NCBI RefSeq assembly: GCF_001426225.1
Contig: NZ_LMRT01000016.1
Span: 263,273-327,272, forward strand
Reading direction: 5' to 3'
Source: Allobosea sp. Leaf344
GTDB lineage: Bacteria; Pseudomonadota; Alphaproteobacteria; Rhizobiales; Beijerinckiaceae
DNA: 64,000 nucleotides
The notes beneath the pieces were generated by a model, which was not told where the DNA came from, ran no database searches, and saw only the letters and a program-made list of their open reading frames with translations. Position 1 is the first letter of the stretch. Every line of letters begins with the position of its first letter. Below are positions 28,888 to 38,232 of the stretch, piece by piece. Made by a program: the position numbers and the translations under genes.

Positions 28888-30885
28888 TCAGCCGTTATGC
28901 CGCTTCATGGCGGCATCGACCACCGCTTCCGCGGTAATGCCGAAATGCTTGTAGACCTCCTTGTAGGGGCCGCTCGCACCAAACGACGTCATGCCGATGA
29001 AGATCCCGTCCCGCCCGATCACCGAATCCCAGCCGAAGCGCACCCCGGCCTCGACCGCGATGTTGACCGGCGCGGCGCCGATGATCGCGGCGCGCGTCGC
29101 CTCGTCCTGTTCCAGCAGGAGATCGAGCGAGGGCACCGAGACCACGCGGGCGCGCACCCCCTTTTCCGCCAGGGATCGGCGCGCCGCCACGGCGAGCTCG
29201 ACCTCGGAGCCCGAGGCGAAGAGCGTGACCTGGGCCTTGCCGCCCTCGGCGGGCAGCAGCTCATAGCCGCCCGTGGAGCAGCGATTGGCGGCGCTGGCGT
29301 CGCTGCGCAGCTGCGGCAGGTTCTGCCGGGAGAGCGCCAGGACGGTCGGCCCGTCATTGCGCTCGATCGCCAGCTGCCAGGCCTCGGCGGTCTCGATCGC
29401 GTCGGCGGGGCGGAAGACGCGCATGCGCGGCATGGAGCGCAGGGAGGCGAGATGCTCGACGGGCTGGTGGGTCGGCCCGTCCTCGCCGAGGCCGATCGAG
29501 TCATGCGTCATGACATAGACCACCGGCAGGCTCATCAGCGCGGCGAGCCGCATCGCCGGGCGGGCATAATCGGCGAAGACCAGGAAGGTGCCGCCGCCGG
29601 TGCGGAAGCCGCCATGCAGGGTGATGCCGTTCATCGCCGCGGCCATGCCGTGCTCGCGGATGCCGTAGCGGACATAGCGGCCCTTCGGCGTCTTCGGCGT
29701 GAAATCCTCCGCCGTCTTGGTGCGGGTGTTGTTGGAGGGGGTGAGGTCGGCGGACCCCATCACCAGCTCCGGCATGATCGGGCTGATCGCCTCCAGCGCC
29801 ATCTCCGACGCCTTGCGGGTGGCGACAGTGGCGGGGCTGGCGACCAGCGCCTTCTTATGCGCCAGGATCGCCTTGCCCAGCTTGGCGGGCGCGGTCAGCG
29901 ACAGGCGGCGTTCAAATTCGGTGCGCTTGCGCTCGGGCAGCACGCCGAACCGGCTCTTCCAATCGGCATGGCGGTTGGCGCCGGCCGCACCGAAGCCGCG
30001 CCAGGCCTTCAGGACATCGGGGGCGATCTCGAAGGCGCCGCCGGTGATGCCGAGCTTCGCCTTGGCGGCGGCGAGCTCCTCGGCGCCGAGCGGCTCGCCA
30101 TGCGCCTTGGAGGTGCCGGCCTTCTTCGGCGCGCCGAAGCCGATCACGGTCTTGCAGGCGATCAGCGTCGGCTTGCTGGATGTCTGGGCGCGGCGCACCG
30201 CGGCCTCGATCGCATCGGGATCATGGCCGTCGACCCGCTCGGCGCGCCAGCCGCAGGCCTTGAAACGGGCCAGCTGGTCGACGGAATCGGAGATCGAGAG
30301 CGGCCCGTCGATCGAGATGCCGTTATCGTCCCAGAGCACGATCAGCTTGCCGAGCTTCTGGTGGCCGGCGAGCGCGATCGCCTCCTGGCTGATGCCTTCC
30401 ATCAGGTCGCCATCGGAGGCCAGGACATAGGTGTGGTGATCGACGATCTTCCGGCCGTATTCGGCCGCGAGCATGCGCTCGGCCATGGCCATGCCGACGG
30501 CGGTGGCGAGACCCTGGCCGAGCGGGCCCGTGGTTGTCTCGACGCCGGCGGTCATGAAGTTCTCGGGATGGCCGGGCGTCCGCGATTCTAGCTGGCGGAA
30601 CTTCTTGAGATCCTCGAGCTCCAGCCCGGGGACGCCGGTGAGATAGAGCAGCGCGTAGATCAGCATCGAGCCATGGCCGGCCGACAGCACGAAGCGATCG
30701 CGGTCGGGCCAGCGCGGATCGGCGGCGTGGTAGGTCATGATGCGGGTGAACAGCACGGTCGCGACATCGGCCGCGCCCATCGGCAGGCCGGGATGGCCGG
30801 ATTTTGCCTGTTCGACGCCGTCCATGGCGAGCGCGCGAATGGCGTTGGCCAGCTTGTCGTGAAGGCTCTTGTCGATCGCGGTCAT
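28888..30885 (-). CDS. tkt: Transketolase
   Basis: A 665-residue thiamine-diphosphate enzyme that moves two-carbon units between sugar phosphates in the pentose phosphate and Calvin pathways. [18 protein letters not shown] is the N-terminal substrate-site signature, [17 protein letters not shown] [17 protein letters not shown] followed by [10 protein letters not shown] is the ThDP/Mg site, and [17 protein letters not shown] binds the cofactor ring. The ATG at 30885 has AGGA 5 bases upstream and matches family N-termini; an in-frame ATG 13 codons earlier is less likely. It is the first gene of the tkt-gap-pgk run. The gene has 310 bases upstream without coding sequence. Confidence 0.96.
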   Translation of the reverse strand: MTAIDKSLHDKLANAIRALAMDGVEQAKSGHPGLPMGAADVATVLFTRIMTYHAADPRWPDRDRFVLSAGHGSMLIYALLYLTGVPGLELEDLKKFRQLESRTPGHPENFMTAGVETTTGPLGQGLATAVGMAMAERMLAAEYGRKIVDHHTYVLASDGDLMEGISQEAIALAGHQKLGKLIVLWDDNGISIDGPLSISDSVDQLARFKACGWRAERVDGHDPDAIEAAVRRAQTSSKPTLIACKTVIGFGAPKKAGTSKAHGEPLGAEELAAAKAKLGITGGAFEIAPDVLKAWRGFGAAGANRHADWKSRFGVLPERKRTEFERRLSLTAPAKLGKAILAHKKALVASPATVATRKASEMALEAISPIMPELVMGSADLTPSNNTRTKTAEDFTPKTPKGRYVRYGIREHGMAAAMNGITLHGGFRTGGGTFLVFADYARPAMRLAALMSLPVVYVMTHDSIGLGEDGPTHQPVEHLASLRSMPRMRVFRPADAIETAEAWQLAIERNDGPTVLALSRQNLPQLRSDASAANRCSTGGYELLPAEGGKAQVTLFASGSEVELAVAARRSLAEKGVRARVVSVPSLDLLLEQDEATRAAIIGAAPVNIAVEAGVRFGWDSVIGRDGIFIGMTSFGASGPYKEVYKHFGITAEAVVDAAMKRHNG

Positions 30886-31195
30886 GATGGTCCTGGGCTC
30901 CCGCCGGCAATGGAGACGGGCCATGTCCGGTCGCGGAGGCGGCGCGAAAGCGGGCGCCTGGCGAAACGGTTCTGGATCGGCCTGTCGATATGGCGGCTCG
31001 ATTAGGATGTCCGGTCATGCGAAGTCAATTCGCTGCCGCCACGCATTCCCCGCGGACCTTCAGTCGAAAGCGCCGTTCGCGCGCCGATCCGGGGCCCGGC
31101 GGCGTCGCCCCGGATCGAGCGGCGATTCACGCTCGGGTGCGATCTCGGCTAATCTTCATCGAATCGTGTCGCGATCTCTGCGGGGGGAGGAACGG
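30886..31195. other. Divergent intergenic region, tkt / DUF4164
   Basis: This 310-base stretch holds no convincing gene. It must contain promoters for tkt (minus strand) and for the DUF4164-zapA genes (plus strand). A weak candidate for tkt is TTGACT (31028-31023) with CTAATC 17 bases further on (31005-31000). I see no strong hairpin or riboswitch-like structure. Confidence 0.4.
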
Positions 31196-31492
31196 GTGGC
31201 GAGCCTGATGCTGGAGAACGCCCTGGCGCGCCTCGACGGCGCGCTGGCGCAACTGGAAGCCGCCGCGCGCCGCCGCATCGAGGCCGAGCGCGGGCGGGCC
31301 AATCTCGAAACCGAACTGACCCTGATGCAGGACGACCGGGCGCGACTCGCGGCCGAGCTGGACGGGGCCGTGGCGCGTCTCGGCCAGATCGAGACGGCCG
31401 CCATGGATGTCGACCAGCGGCTGGAGCGGGCGATCACCGTGGTCGGGGCGGTGATCAACCGTCATCAGCCCGAAATCCCGGCCGATCACTGA
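31196..31492 (+). CDS. DUF4164 family coiled-coil protein
   Basis: A 98-residue, almost entirely helical protein (LENALARLDGALAQLEAAARRRIEAERGRANLETELTLM...) with the DUF4164 pattern common in Rhizobiales. The GTG at 31196 is chosen because GGGGGGAGG lies only 5 bases upstream. It lies 36 bases before zapA, and the pair is conserved in relatives. The heptad-like spacing of hydrophobic residues suggests a coiled-coil dimer; a role with ZapA in division is plausible from the linkage but not shown. Confidence 0.82.
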   Translation: MASLMLENALARLDGALAQLEAAARRRIEAERGRANLETELTLMQDDRARLAAELDGAVARLGQIETAAMDVDQRLERAITVVGAVINRHQPEIPADH

Positions 31493-31528
31493 ACGATCCC
31501 GAAACGGGCGAAAGGCGCGGAGGCGAGC

Positions 31529-31897
31529 ATGCCGCAAGTCAACGTCACCATTGCCGGCAAGGCCTATCGGATGGCCTGCGGCGAGGGCGAAGAGCCGCAT
31601 CTCGAGCAGCTCGCCGCCTATTACGACGAGAAGATCGACGAGATGCGCAAGGCGTTCGGCGAGATCGGCGATATGCGGCTGCATGTCATGGCGGCGCTGA
31701 TGGTCGCCGACGAGATGTCGGAGATGCGCAACCGCGTGGCGCGGCTGGAAACCGAGCTGGCGGCGTTGCAGGGCGACGCCGGAGCCGCGGACCAGCGGCT
31801 CGGAGAGGTCGAGGAACGGGCCGCGGAGGCGCTCGTCGCCGCCGCCGAGCGGATCGAAGGCATCGCCCGGCAGCTCGTTCCCGGCCACGCCGGCTAA
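31529..31897 (+). CDS. zapA: Cell division protein ZapA
   Basis: A 122-residue cytoplasmic protein that binds FtsZ and bundles its filaments at the division site. The N-terminal VNVTIAGKAYRMACGEGEEPHLEQLAAYYDEKIDEMRKAFGEIGDMRLHVMAALMVADEM is the ZapA globular head, followed by a helical tail (residues about 65-118) that forms a coiled coil. The gene order zapA, 6S RNA, 5-formyl-THF cyclo-ligase is widely kept in proteobacteria and supports all three calls. Confidence 0.93.
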   Translation: MPQVNVTIAGKAYRMACGEGEEPHLEQLAAYYDEKIDEMRKAFGEIGDMRLHVMAALMVADEMSEMRNRVARLETELAALQGDAGAADQRLGEVEERAAEALVAAAERIEGIARQLVPGHAG

Positions 31898-31940
31898 TCT
31901 GGCACTGGCGCTTTGGCCGGCGCTTGCCTACATTGGTGTG

Positions 31941-32096
31941 GCTGGGCTGCCTGGTGCGTGCGAGGAGTGTATTCCCGGGCCCATACGACTCCCTAGGGAG
32001 CTGTCCCTGACCGGGTCCCTGGACCCGGACACACGGCGCCCACCTACTTTAGTAGGTGTCCCGGGATCGAAATCTCCACGGCCGAGGTGGCTCAGC
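31941..32096 (+). ncRNA. ssrS: 6S RNA
   Basis: A long, nearly fully paired RNA between zapA and the 5-formyl-THF cyclo-ligase gene, the standard 6S locus. GCTGGGCTGCC (31941-31951) can pair over 11 bases, with wobbles, to GGTGGCTCAGC (32086-32096), and this fixes the ends. Further in, TCCCGGG near 31974 pairs with CCCGGGA near 32061. The central region contains the self-complementary CTCCCTAGGGAG and the stem CCGGGTCC/GGACCCGG; ACCTAC/GTAGGT forms a 3' hairpin. 6S RNA mimics an open promoter and sequesters housekeeping RNA polymerase. A possible -10, TACATT, lies at 31929-31934, seven bases before the proposed 5' end. Confidence 0.86.
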
Positions 32097-32102
32097 ACTT
32101 TC

Positions 32103-32717
32103 ATGACCTTAGAGACCGACAGCGCCGCAGTCCGGAAATCGGCCTTGCGCATCGCAGCGCTCGCGCGGCGCGACGCGCTGGAGATCGACGATCGGCTGGA
32201 ATGGGACCAGGCGATCTGCCGGCGCACGCTCACCCTGCTCGGCGAGCTCCTGGGATCGCACCCTGAGCGCGCTGCAGGTGGCGAAGCCGCCGAAACCCTC
32301 GTCTCCGCCTATTGGCCGATGCGCTCGGAGGCCGATCCCCGGCCGATCCTCGAAGCGCTGCATGCGCAGGGCGTCGCTCTCTGCCTGCCGGCGATCGTCG
32401 ACAAGGCGATGCTGTTCCGCCGCTGGGCGCCATGGGAGCCGATCGTGCCGGGCGGCTTCGGCACGCTCGTCCCGGAGCCGCATCAGCCGGAATGCCGCCC
32501 GACCGTACTGCTCGTGCCGCTCGCCGCCTTCGACCGGCGGGGCTGCCGCATCGGCTATGGCAAGGGCTATTACGATGCGGCGCTGACGGCGCTGGGCGAT
32601 GTCACCGCCATCGGCATCGCCTATGCGGCGCAGGAGGTCGCGGCGGTGCCCGACGAGGCGCATGACCGCAGGCTCGGCTTCGTGGTGACGGAGCGTGAAA
32701 CGATAGGCTTCAGTTGA
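32103..32717 (+). CDS. fau: 5-formyltetrahydrofolate cyclo-ligase
   Basis: A 204-residue cytoplasmic enzyme that converts 5-formyl-THF to 5,10-methenyl-THF with ATP, feeding the one-carbon pool. The N-terminal basic helix (ALRIAALARRDAL), the central LCLPAIV, the WxP-type segment RRWAPWEPIVPGGFGTLVPEP and the signature GCRIGYGKGYYDAAL are diagnostic. The ATG at 32103 lies only seven bases after the end of 6S RNA. Its best Shine-Dalgarno candidate, AGGTGG at 32085-32090, lies within the closing stem of that RNA, so read-through transcripts or processing may affect its translation. Confidence 0.9.
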   Translation: MTLETDSAAVRKSALRIAALARRDALEIDDRLEWDQAICRRTLTLLGELLGSHPERAAGGEAAETLVSAYWPMRSEADPRPILEALHAQGVALCLPAIVDKAMLFRRWAPWEPIVPGGFGTLVPEPHQPECRPTVLLVPLAAFDRRGCRIGYGKGYYDAALTALGDVTAIGIAYAAQEVAAVPDEAHDRRLGFVVTERETIGFS

Positions 32718-32771
32718 TTCCCTGCGCCAATCGCGCCACGGAATGATTTCACGCTTTCCGGAATCCTCTCC

Positions 32772-33590
32772 ATGCGTTTTCTCTTTCTCGGCGATGTCGT
32801 CGGCCGCCCTGGGCGGATCGCGGTGCAGGAGCGTTTGCCGGCGCTGCGCCTGCGCTGGCAACTCGACTGCGTGGTGATCAATGGCGAGAATGCCGCGGGG
32901 GGCTTCGGCATCACGGAAGCGATCTGCGACGAGCTGCTGGCGGCCGGCGCCGATGCGGTGACACTCGGCAATCATTCCTGGGACCAGCGCGAGGCGCTGG
33001 TCTTCATCGCGCGGCAGGACCGGCTGATCCGCCCCGCCAATTATCCTCCGGGCACGCCCGGGCGCGGGGCCACCATCGTCGAGGCGCGCAACGGCGCGCG
33101 CGTTCTGGTGGTCAACATCATGGGCCGGATCTTCATGGATGCGCTGGACGATCCCTTCGCAGCGGTCGAGCGCGAGCTGGCGGCATGCCCGCTCGGCGAG
33201 GTCGCCGATGCGGTGATCGTCGATTTCCACGCCGAGGCGACCAGCGAGAAACAGGCGATGGCCTATTTCCTCGACGGGCGGGCCAGCCTCGTCGTCGGCA
33301 CCCACACCCATGTGCCGACCGCCGATACGCGCATCCTGCCGGCCGGCACGGCCTATCAATCCGATGCCGGGATGAGCGGGGATTACGATTCCGTGCTCGG
33401 CATGCAGAAGGACGAGCCGGTGCGCCGCTTCCTGCAGAAGACGCCGGGCGCGCGGCTCGAACCCGCGACCGGGCCGGGCTCGCTGTCGGGCGTCGCCGTC
33501 GAGATCGACGATGCGACGGGGCTGGCCCGCGCGGTCTGGCCGGTGCGGCTCGGCCCGCATCTCGGCGAGGCGTTGCCGGGCTGGGCGTGA
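32772..33590 (+). CDS. YmdB-like metallophosphoesterase (TIGR00282)
   Basis: A 272-residue cytoplasmic phosphoesterase. The metal-binding pattern is complete: FLFLGDVVGRPGR at the N-terminus, VINGENAAGGFGIT, LGNHSWDQ, VDFHAEATSEKQAM and VVGTHTHVPTADTRILP. The family is typified by Bacillus YmdB, which hydrolyses 2',3'-cyclic mononucleotides and affects multicellular behaviour; the physiological role in alphaproteobacteria is not known. It follows the cyclo-ligase by 54 bases and precedes yebC, an order also seen in relatives. Confidence 0.92.
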   Translation: MRFLFLGDVVGRPGRIAVQERLPALRLRWQLDCVVINGENAAGGFGITEAICDELLAAGADAVTLGNHSWDQREALVFIARQDRLIRPANYPPGTPGRGATIVEARNGARVLVVNIMGRIFMDALDDPFAAVERELAACPLGEVADAVIVDFHAEATSEKQAMAYFLDGRASLVVGTHTHVPTADTRILPAGTAYQSDAGMSGDYDSVLGMQKDEPVRRFLQKTPGARLEPATGPGSLSGVAVEIDDATGLARAVWPVRLGPHLGEALPGWA

Positions 33591-33737
33591 CCGGCGGGCG
33601 GTGAGGCGGGTGCGTCCCAAGGCGACGCCACCCGCAGCTTGCCTGCCGCTTCGGCCGGCGCTTATAAGGCGCGCTCGCCGCCGGCCGCGCAGTCAGGGCC
33701 GCGGGAACGATCGCAGACGAGCAGAAGGCTGAGCTCC

Positions 33738-34484
33738 ATGGCCGGGCATTCCCAGTTCAAGAACATCATGCACCGCAAGGGCAAGCAGGACGCGGTGCGC
33801 TCCAAGCTGTTCTCGAAACTGGCCCGCGAAATCACCGTCGCCGCCAAGATGGGCATGCCCGATCCCGCGATGAACCCGCGCCTGCGCATGGCGGTGCTGG
33901 CGGCGCGCGCCGAGAACATGCCCAAGGACAACATCCAGCGCGCCATCAACAAGGCCTCGGGCGGCGAGGGCGATAATTACGACGAGGTTCGCTACGAGGG
34001 CTACGGGCCGGGTGGCGCGGCCGTGATCGTCGAGGCGCTGACCGACAACCGCAACCGCACCGCCTCGGCGGTCCGCTCCTATTTCACCAAGGCGGGCGGG
34101 GCGCTGGGCGAAAGCAACTCCGTCTCCTTCATGTTCAACCGCGTCGGCGAGATCACCTATCCCGCCGCGGCCGGCGATGCCGATACGGTGATGGAGGCCG
34201 CGATCGAGGCCGGCGCCGACGATGTGATCAGCGACGAGAACGGCCACACCATCCTCTGCGCCTTCGACGCGCTGAACGACGTGTCCAAGGCGCTGGAAGC
34301 GGCGCTGGGCGCGCCGGCCTCGGCCAAGCCGGTCTGGCGCCCGACCACCTCGGCGCCGCTCGACGAGGAGAAGGCGGCCTCGATGATGCGGCTGATGGAA
34401 GCGCTCGACAATGACGATGACGTCCAGAACGTCTTCGCCAATTTCGAGATCTCCGACGAGATCATGGCCAAGCTCGGCGATTGA
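33738..34484 (+). CDS. YebC/PmpR-type DNA-binding protein
   Basis: A 248-residue cytoplasmic protein of the YebC family. [39 protein letters not shown] is the near-invariant N-terminus, followed by [25 protein letters not shown] and [24 protein letters not shown]. Members have been described as transcription regulators and, more recently, as factors that ease ribosome stalling. It is close to the ruv genes, a linkage seen in many bacteria. Here a TauE gene on the opposite strand lies between yebC and ruvC. Confidence 0.94.
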   Translation: MAGHSQFKNIMHRKGKQDAVRSKLFSKLAREITVAAKMGMPDPAMNPRLRMAVLAARAENMPKDNIQRAINKASGGEGDNYDEVRYEGYGPGGAAVIVEALTDNRNRTASAVRSYFTKAGGALGESNSVSFMFNRVGEITYPAAAGDADTVMEAAIEAGADDVISDENGHTILCAFDALNDVSKALEAALGAPASAKPVWRPTTSAPLDEEKAASMMRLMEALDNDDDVQNVFANFEISDEIMAKLGD

Positions 34485-34499
34485 GGCGGGGCGGGGAGG

Positions 34500-35312
34500 C
34501 TAGCGCCCGATGATCCCGTCCCAGAGCGGCAGGCTGACCAGCGCGCTGGCGAAGATCAGCAGATAGGCCATCCTGCGGAAGGTGACCTCCGACGCGACGC
34601 GGAACCCGCGCGTGCCGACCCAGAGCCCGGCGCCGTAGATCGCGAAGAGCGGCAGGGCCATCAGCACGGCTCGCGTCGTCAGGATGCCGTTCCACCACAG
34701 GATGCCGCCGCTGATCACGGTCGACAGGCCGAAGAAGGTCTGGAGATTGGCGCGGGTGCGGTGCCGGTCGTTGCGCTGCGCGCCGAGCCAGAACACGGCG
34801 AGCGGCATGCCGCCCATGCTGGCCATGCCGTTGAACAGCCCCGAGAGCACGCCGACGCCGAGCGAGAGCGGGATCCCCGGCTGCCCGTGATAGCGCCAGC
34901 CCGAGCTCATCAGCGCGACTGCGCCGAGGACCACGCCGGACAGGATCCAGCGCATGGTCTCGCGATCGAGCCAGATCAGCAGGGAAATGCCGACGGGCAG
35001 CGCCAAGGTCGCGGCGATCAGCAGCGGCAGCACCTCCCGCCATTCCGCATTGCGTGCGCTGCGCGCCGCGAGGGGCAGAGCGAAGGGCAGGTCGATGCAG
35101 AAGATCAGGCCGAGCGCCGCCACCGGGCCGATCACCAGGCTGGCCAGCGGCATGAACACCATGGCGAAGCCGAAGCCGGTGAAGCCGCGGACCAGCCCGC
35201 CGAGCAGCGTCGCGAAACCGAGAACGGAGAGATCGATCGGCGACAGGCCCGGAAAGACGGTGGCGAGCAAGGCTGGGTCCGGGTGCGGGAGGCGGGGGCG
35301 ACGCCCCACCAT
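34500..35312 (-). CDS. TauE/SafE-family membrane transporter
   Basis: An integral membrane protein of about 270 residues with eight or so helices in the two-fold TSUP arrangement. VLGFATLLGGLVRGFTGFGFAMVFMPLASLVIGP is the first repeat motif, and LSLGVGVLSGLFNGMASMGGMPLAVFWLG is the second. Family members export sulfite, sulfoacetate or other organosulfur anions; the substrate here is unknown. The start is uncertain: no candidate has a good Shine-Dalgarno sequence, and the ATG at 35312 is the most downstream methionine that keeps the fold. It is divergent from ruvC and convergent with yebC, interrupting the usual yebC-ruvC order. Confidence 0.82.
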   Translation of the reverse strand: MVGRRPRLPHPDPALLATVFPGLSPIDLSVLGFATLLGGLVRGFTGFGFAMVFMPLASLVIGPVAALGLIFCIDLPFALPLAARSARNAEWREVLPLLIAATLALPVGISLLIWLDRETMRWILSGVVLGAVALMSSGWRYHGQPGIPLSLGVGVLSGLFNGMASMGGMPLAVFWLGAQRNDRHRTRANLQTFFGLSTVISGGILWWNGILTTRAVLMALPLFAIYGAGLWVGTRGFRVASEVTFRRMAYLLIFASALVSLPLWDGIIGR

Positions 35313-35433
35313 CGCGACATCGGCCGGCAGATCAAACGTTTCCTTGTGATAGCGGGAATGCGTGTGGGTGATCGGTGGCATCGGCGGCGGCCGCCATGGA
35401 ACAAAGCGGGTCCATGGGATAGGGTCGCCCGAC

Positions 35434-35949
35434 ATGGCGCCGGCGATTCGCATTCTGGGGATTGATCCCGGTCTCAGGAAGACCGGCTGGGGCGTCATCG
35501 TCTCGGAAGGCAGCAAGCTCGGCTATCTCGCCGCCGGCTGTGTCGAGAGCGACGGCTCGCTGGCCCTGGCGGAGCGGCTGCGCCAGCTGCATGAGGGGCT
35601 GGCCGGCGTCATCCGCAGCTGGGCTCCCGACGAGGTCGCGGTGGAAGAGACCTTCGTCAACCGCGATCCGCAATCGGCGCTGAAGCTCGGCCAGGCGCGC
35701 GGCATCGCGCTGGTGGTGCCGGCGATGGCGGGGCTCGCAGTCGCGGAATACGCCGCCAATCTGGTGAAGAAGACGGTGGTCGGCGTCGGCCACGCCGACA
35801 AGAAGCAGGTGCAGATGATGATCCGGGTGCTGCTGCCCAAATCGGATACGAAGAGCGCCGATGCCGCGGATGCGCTGGCCGTCGCGATCTGCCATGCCCA
35901 GCATCGCGGCCTGCGCAGCCTGACCGCGCTGATGCGGGTGGCGCCATGA
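35434..35949 (+). CDS. ruvC: Holliday junction resolvase RuvC
   Basis: A 171-residue endonuclease that cuts Holliday junctions symmetrically. [16 protein letters not shown] supplies the first catalytic aspartate (residue 11), [23 protein letters not shown] the glutamate, and [18 protein letters not shown] the C-terminal aspartates. Length is normal. It is the first of the ruv genes, followed after 103 bases by ruvA. Acts in the cytoplasm with the RuvAB branch-migration motor. Confidence 0.95.
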   Translation: MAPAIRILGIDPGLRKTGWGVIVSEGSKLGYLAAGCVESDGSLALAERLRQLHEGLAGVIRSWAPDEVAVEETFVNRDPQSALKLGQARGIALVVPAMAGLAVAEYAANLVKKTVVGVGHADKKQVQMMIRVLLPKSDTKSADAADALAVAICHAQHRGLRSLTALMRVAP

Positions 35950-36052
35950 GCCCGCGCGCCCATCCCGGGGCCGGTGCCGCGCCGGACGCTCCCCTGCGCG
36001 CCCGGAGCGCCTCCCGGCCCGAGCATCGCGTCGCGAAAGGGCTCCAGCCACG

Positions 36053-36670
36053 ATGATCGGCAAGCTCAAGGGCATCATCGATTCCTATGGCGAGGATCAT
36101 GTCATCCTCGACGTGCAGGGGGTCGGCTATGTCGTGCAATGTTCGGCGCGGACGCTGCAGCGCCTGCCGAAGCCGGGCGAGGCGGCGGCGCTGTCGATCG
36201 AGACGCATGTGCGCGAGGATGCGATCCGGCTCTACGGCTTCCTCTCCGATGGCGAGCGCGACTGGTTCCGGCTGATGCAGATGGTGCAGGGCGTCGGCGC
36301 CAAGGTGGCGCTGGCGATCCTGTCGACGCTGGAGCCGGGGGCGCTCGCCACCGCCATCGCCACCAACGACAAGGCGGCGGTGGCGCGTGCGCCCGGCGTC
36401 GGCCCGAAGCTGGCGCAGAGGCTCTGTGCCGAGCTGAAGGACAAGGCGCCGGCCTTCGACCATGTCGATCCCGGCGTCGTGCAGCTGGCCGGCGCGCTGG
36501 CGGAGCGGCGTCTGCCGCAGCCGGTGGCGGATGCGGTGTCGGCGCTGGCCAATCTCGGCTATCCGCAGGCGCAGGCCGTGGCGGCGGTGGCGGCGGCGGC
36601 CCAGGCGGCGGGCGAGGGCGCGGGTACGGCGCAGCTGATCAAGCTCGGGCTGAAGGAACTCTCGCGATGA
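36053..36670 (+). CDS. ruvA: Holliday junction branch migration protein RuvA
   Basis: A 205-residue protein that binds the four-way junction as a tetramer and recruits Ruv[29 protein letters not shown] is the N-terminal OB-fold, [25 protein letters not shown] and [20 protein letters not shown] are the two helix-hairpin-helix motifs, and the C-terminal domain (from about 155) contacts RuvB. Its stop overlaps the start of the acetyltransferase gene by four bases, so that gene lies inside the ruvAB unit. Confidence 0.95.
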   Translation: MIGKLKGIIDSYGEDHVILDVQGVGYVVQCSARTLQRLPKPGEAAALSIETHVREDAIRLYGFLSDGERDWFRLMQMVQGVGAKVALAILSTLEPGALATAIATNDKAAVARAPGVGPKLAQRLCAELKDKAPAFDHVDPGVVQLAGALAERRLPQPVADAVSALANLGYPQAQAVAAVAAAAQAAGEGAGTAQLIKLGLKELSR

Positions 36671-37149
36671 GCGAGGGGCTGTCCGTCCGCCCGCTCGACG
36701 ATCGCCGCGAGCTGCTCGCGCTGATGATGCGGAGCTGGGGCTCGCACCGGATGATGATCGGCATCCGCACCTATGATTGCGCCGAGATCGACGCGCTGGC
36801 GCTGTATTCCGCCGATGGGCTGACGCTGGCGATGGCCAGCTGGACCATGGACGGCCCCTATGCCGTGCTCTGCGCGCTGCATGCGCTGGAGCAGCGGCAG
36901 GGCGCCGCCAAGACGCTGCTCGACGCGGTCAAGGCGGCGGCCCGGGCGCGCGGAGCCTCGAAGCTCAAGGCGATGCTGACCAACGACAATATCCCGGGGA
37001 TGATCTTCTACCAGCTGCAGGGTTTCCGCTTCTCCGGCCTCTATGTCGAGGCGATCGACCATTATCGCTCGGTGATACCGACGATCATCGAGACCGGTTA
37101 TCAGGGCATCCCCGTGCATGATGCGCTGGAACTGGAGATCGAGCTGTGA
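36667..37149 (+). CDS. GNAT-family acetyltransferase inserted between ruvA and ruvB
   Basis: A 160-residue protein with the GNAT fold. The cofactor-binding stretch [28 protein letters not shown] corresponds to motif A (R/QxxGxG/A, here RQGAAK), followed by [31 protein letters not shown], the substrate side. The start overlaps ruvA (ATGA) and the stop overlaps the ruvB GTG (GTGA), each by four bases, so all three are translated as one coupled unit. The acceptor substrate is unknown; many relatives act on small metabolites or protein N-termini. Its place suggests co-expression with recombination genes rather than proven involvement. Confidence 0.85.
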   Translation: MSEGLSVRPLDDRRELLALMMRSWGSHRMMIGIRTYDCAEIDALALYSADGLTLAMASWTMDGPYAVLCALHALEQRQGAAKTLLDAVKAAARARGASKLKAMLTNDNIPGMIFYQLQGFRFSGLYVEAIDHYRSVIPTIIETGYQGIPVHDALELEIEL

Positions 37150-38195
37150 GCGAGCCGCGCCGACCCGGCCTGATGTCCCCCGACAGGCGCGATGACGACA
37201 GCGAGACCTCGCTGCGGCCGCTCTCCCTGTCGGATTTCACCGGCCAGGCGGCGGCGCGGGCCAATCTCCAGGTCTTCATCAACGCCGCCAAGGCGCGCGG
37301 CGATGCGCTCGACCATGTGCTGCTGGTCGGGCCGCCGGGGCTCGGCAAGACGACGCTGGCGCAGATCGTCGCGCGGGAGCTCGGCGTCAATTTCCGCTCC
37401 ACCTCCGGCCCGGTCATCGCCAAGGCCGGGGATCTCGCGGCCCAGCTGACCAATCTCGAGGAGCGCGACGTGCTCTTCATCGACGAGATCCACCGGCTCA
37501 ACCCGGCGGTCGAGGAAATCCTCTATCCCGCGATGGAGGATTACCAGCTCGATCTGATCATCGGCGAGGGTCCGGCCGCGCGTTCGGTGAAGATCGACCT
37601 CCCGAAATTCACCCTGGTCGGCGCCACCACCCGCGCCGGCCTGCTGACGACGCCGCTGCGCGACCGGTTCGGCATTCCGCTGCGGCTGCAATTCTACACG
37701 GTCGAGGAGCTGCAGAGCATCGTGTCGCGCGGCGCCCGGGTGCTCGGCATCGGCATGAGCGACGACGGCGCCAACGAGATCGCCCGCCGCTCGCGAGGCA
37801 CGCCGCGCATCGCCGGGCGGCTGCTGCGGCGGGTGCGCGATTTCGCGATCGTCGACGGTGACCCGCAGGTGACGCGCGCGGTCGCCGACAAGGCGCTGCA
37901 TCTGCTCGATGTCGACGCGATCGGCCTCGACCAGATGGACCGCCGCTATCTCACCACGGTGGCGATCAATTTCGGAGGCGGGCCGGTCGGGATCGAGACC
38001 ATCGCCGCCTCGCTCTCGGAACCGCGCGACGCGATCGAGGAGATCATCGAGCCGTTCCTGCTGCAGCAGGGCTTCATCCAGCGCACGCCGCGCGGGCGTC
38101 TGCTGACGCCGCACGCCTTCCGCCATCTCGGCATGCCGGAGCCGGCGCGGGAGGGGGCGCAATTCGGCCTGTTCGGGGATGCGGAGGAGGAATAG
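37146..38195 (+). CDS. ruvB: Holliday junction branch migration helicase RuvB
   Basis: A 349-residue AAA+ motor. [54 protein letters not shown] carries the Walker A at residues 62-69, [11 protein letters not shown] is Walker B, and [18 protein letters not shown] is the sensor 1 and arginine-finger region. A winged helix-turn-helix closes the protein ([24 protein letters not shown]). The start is a GTG that overlaps the stop of the acetyltransferase gene by four bases. It drives branch migration on RuvA-bound junctions. Confidence 0.96.
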   Translation: MSEPRRPGLMSPDRRDDDSETSLRPLSLSDFTGQAAARANLQVFINAAKARGDALDHVLLVGPPGLGKTTLAQIVARELGVNFRSTSGPVIAKAGDLAAQLTNLEERDVLFIDEIHRLNPAVEEILYPAMEDYQLDLIIGEGPAARSVKIDLPKFTLVGATTRAGLLTTPLRDRFGIPLRLQFYTVEELQSIVSRGARVLGIGMSDDGANEIARRSRGTPRIAGRLLRRVRDFAIVDGDPQVTRAVADKALHLLDVDAIGLDQMDRRYLTTVAINFGGGPVGIETIAASLSEPRDAIEEIIEPFLLQQGFIQRTPRGRLLTPHAFRHLGMPEPAREGAQFGLFGDAEEE

Positions 38196-38232
38196 GGGCC
38201 GGCAGCGGGCGCGGCCGGCGAAAGCGGGCCAG

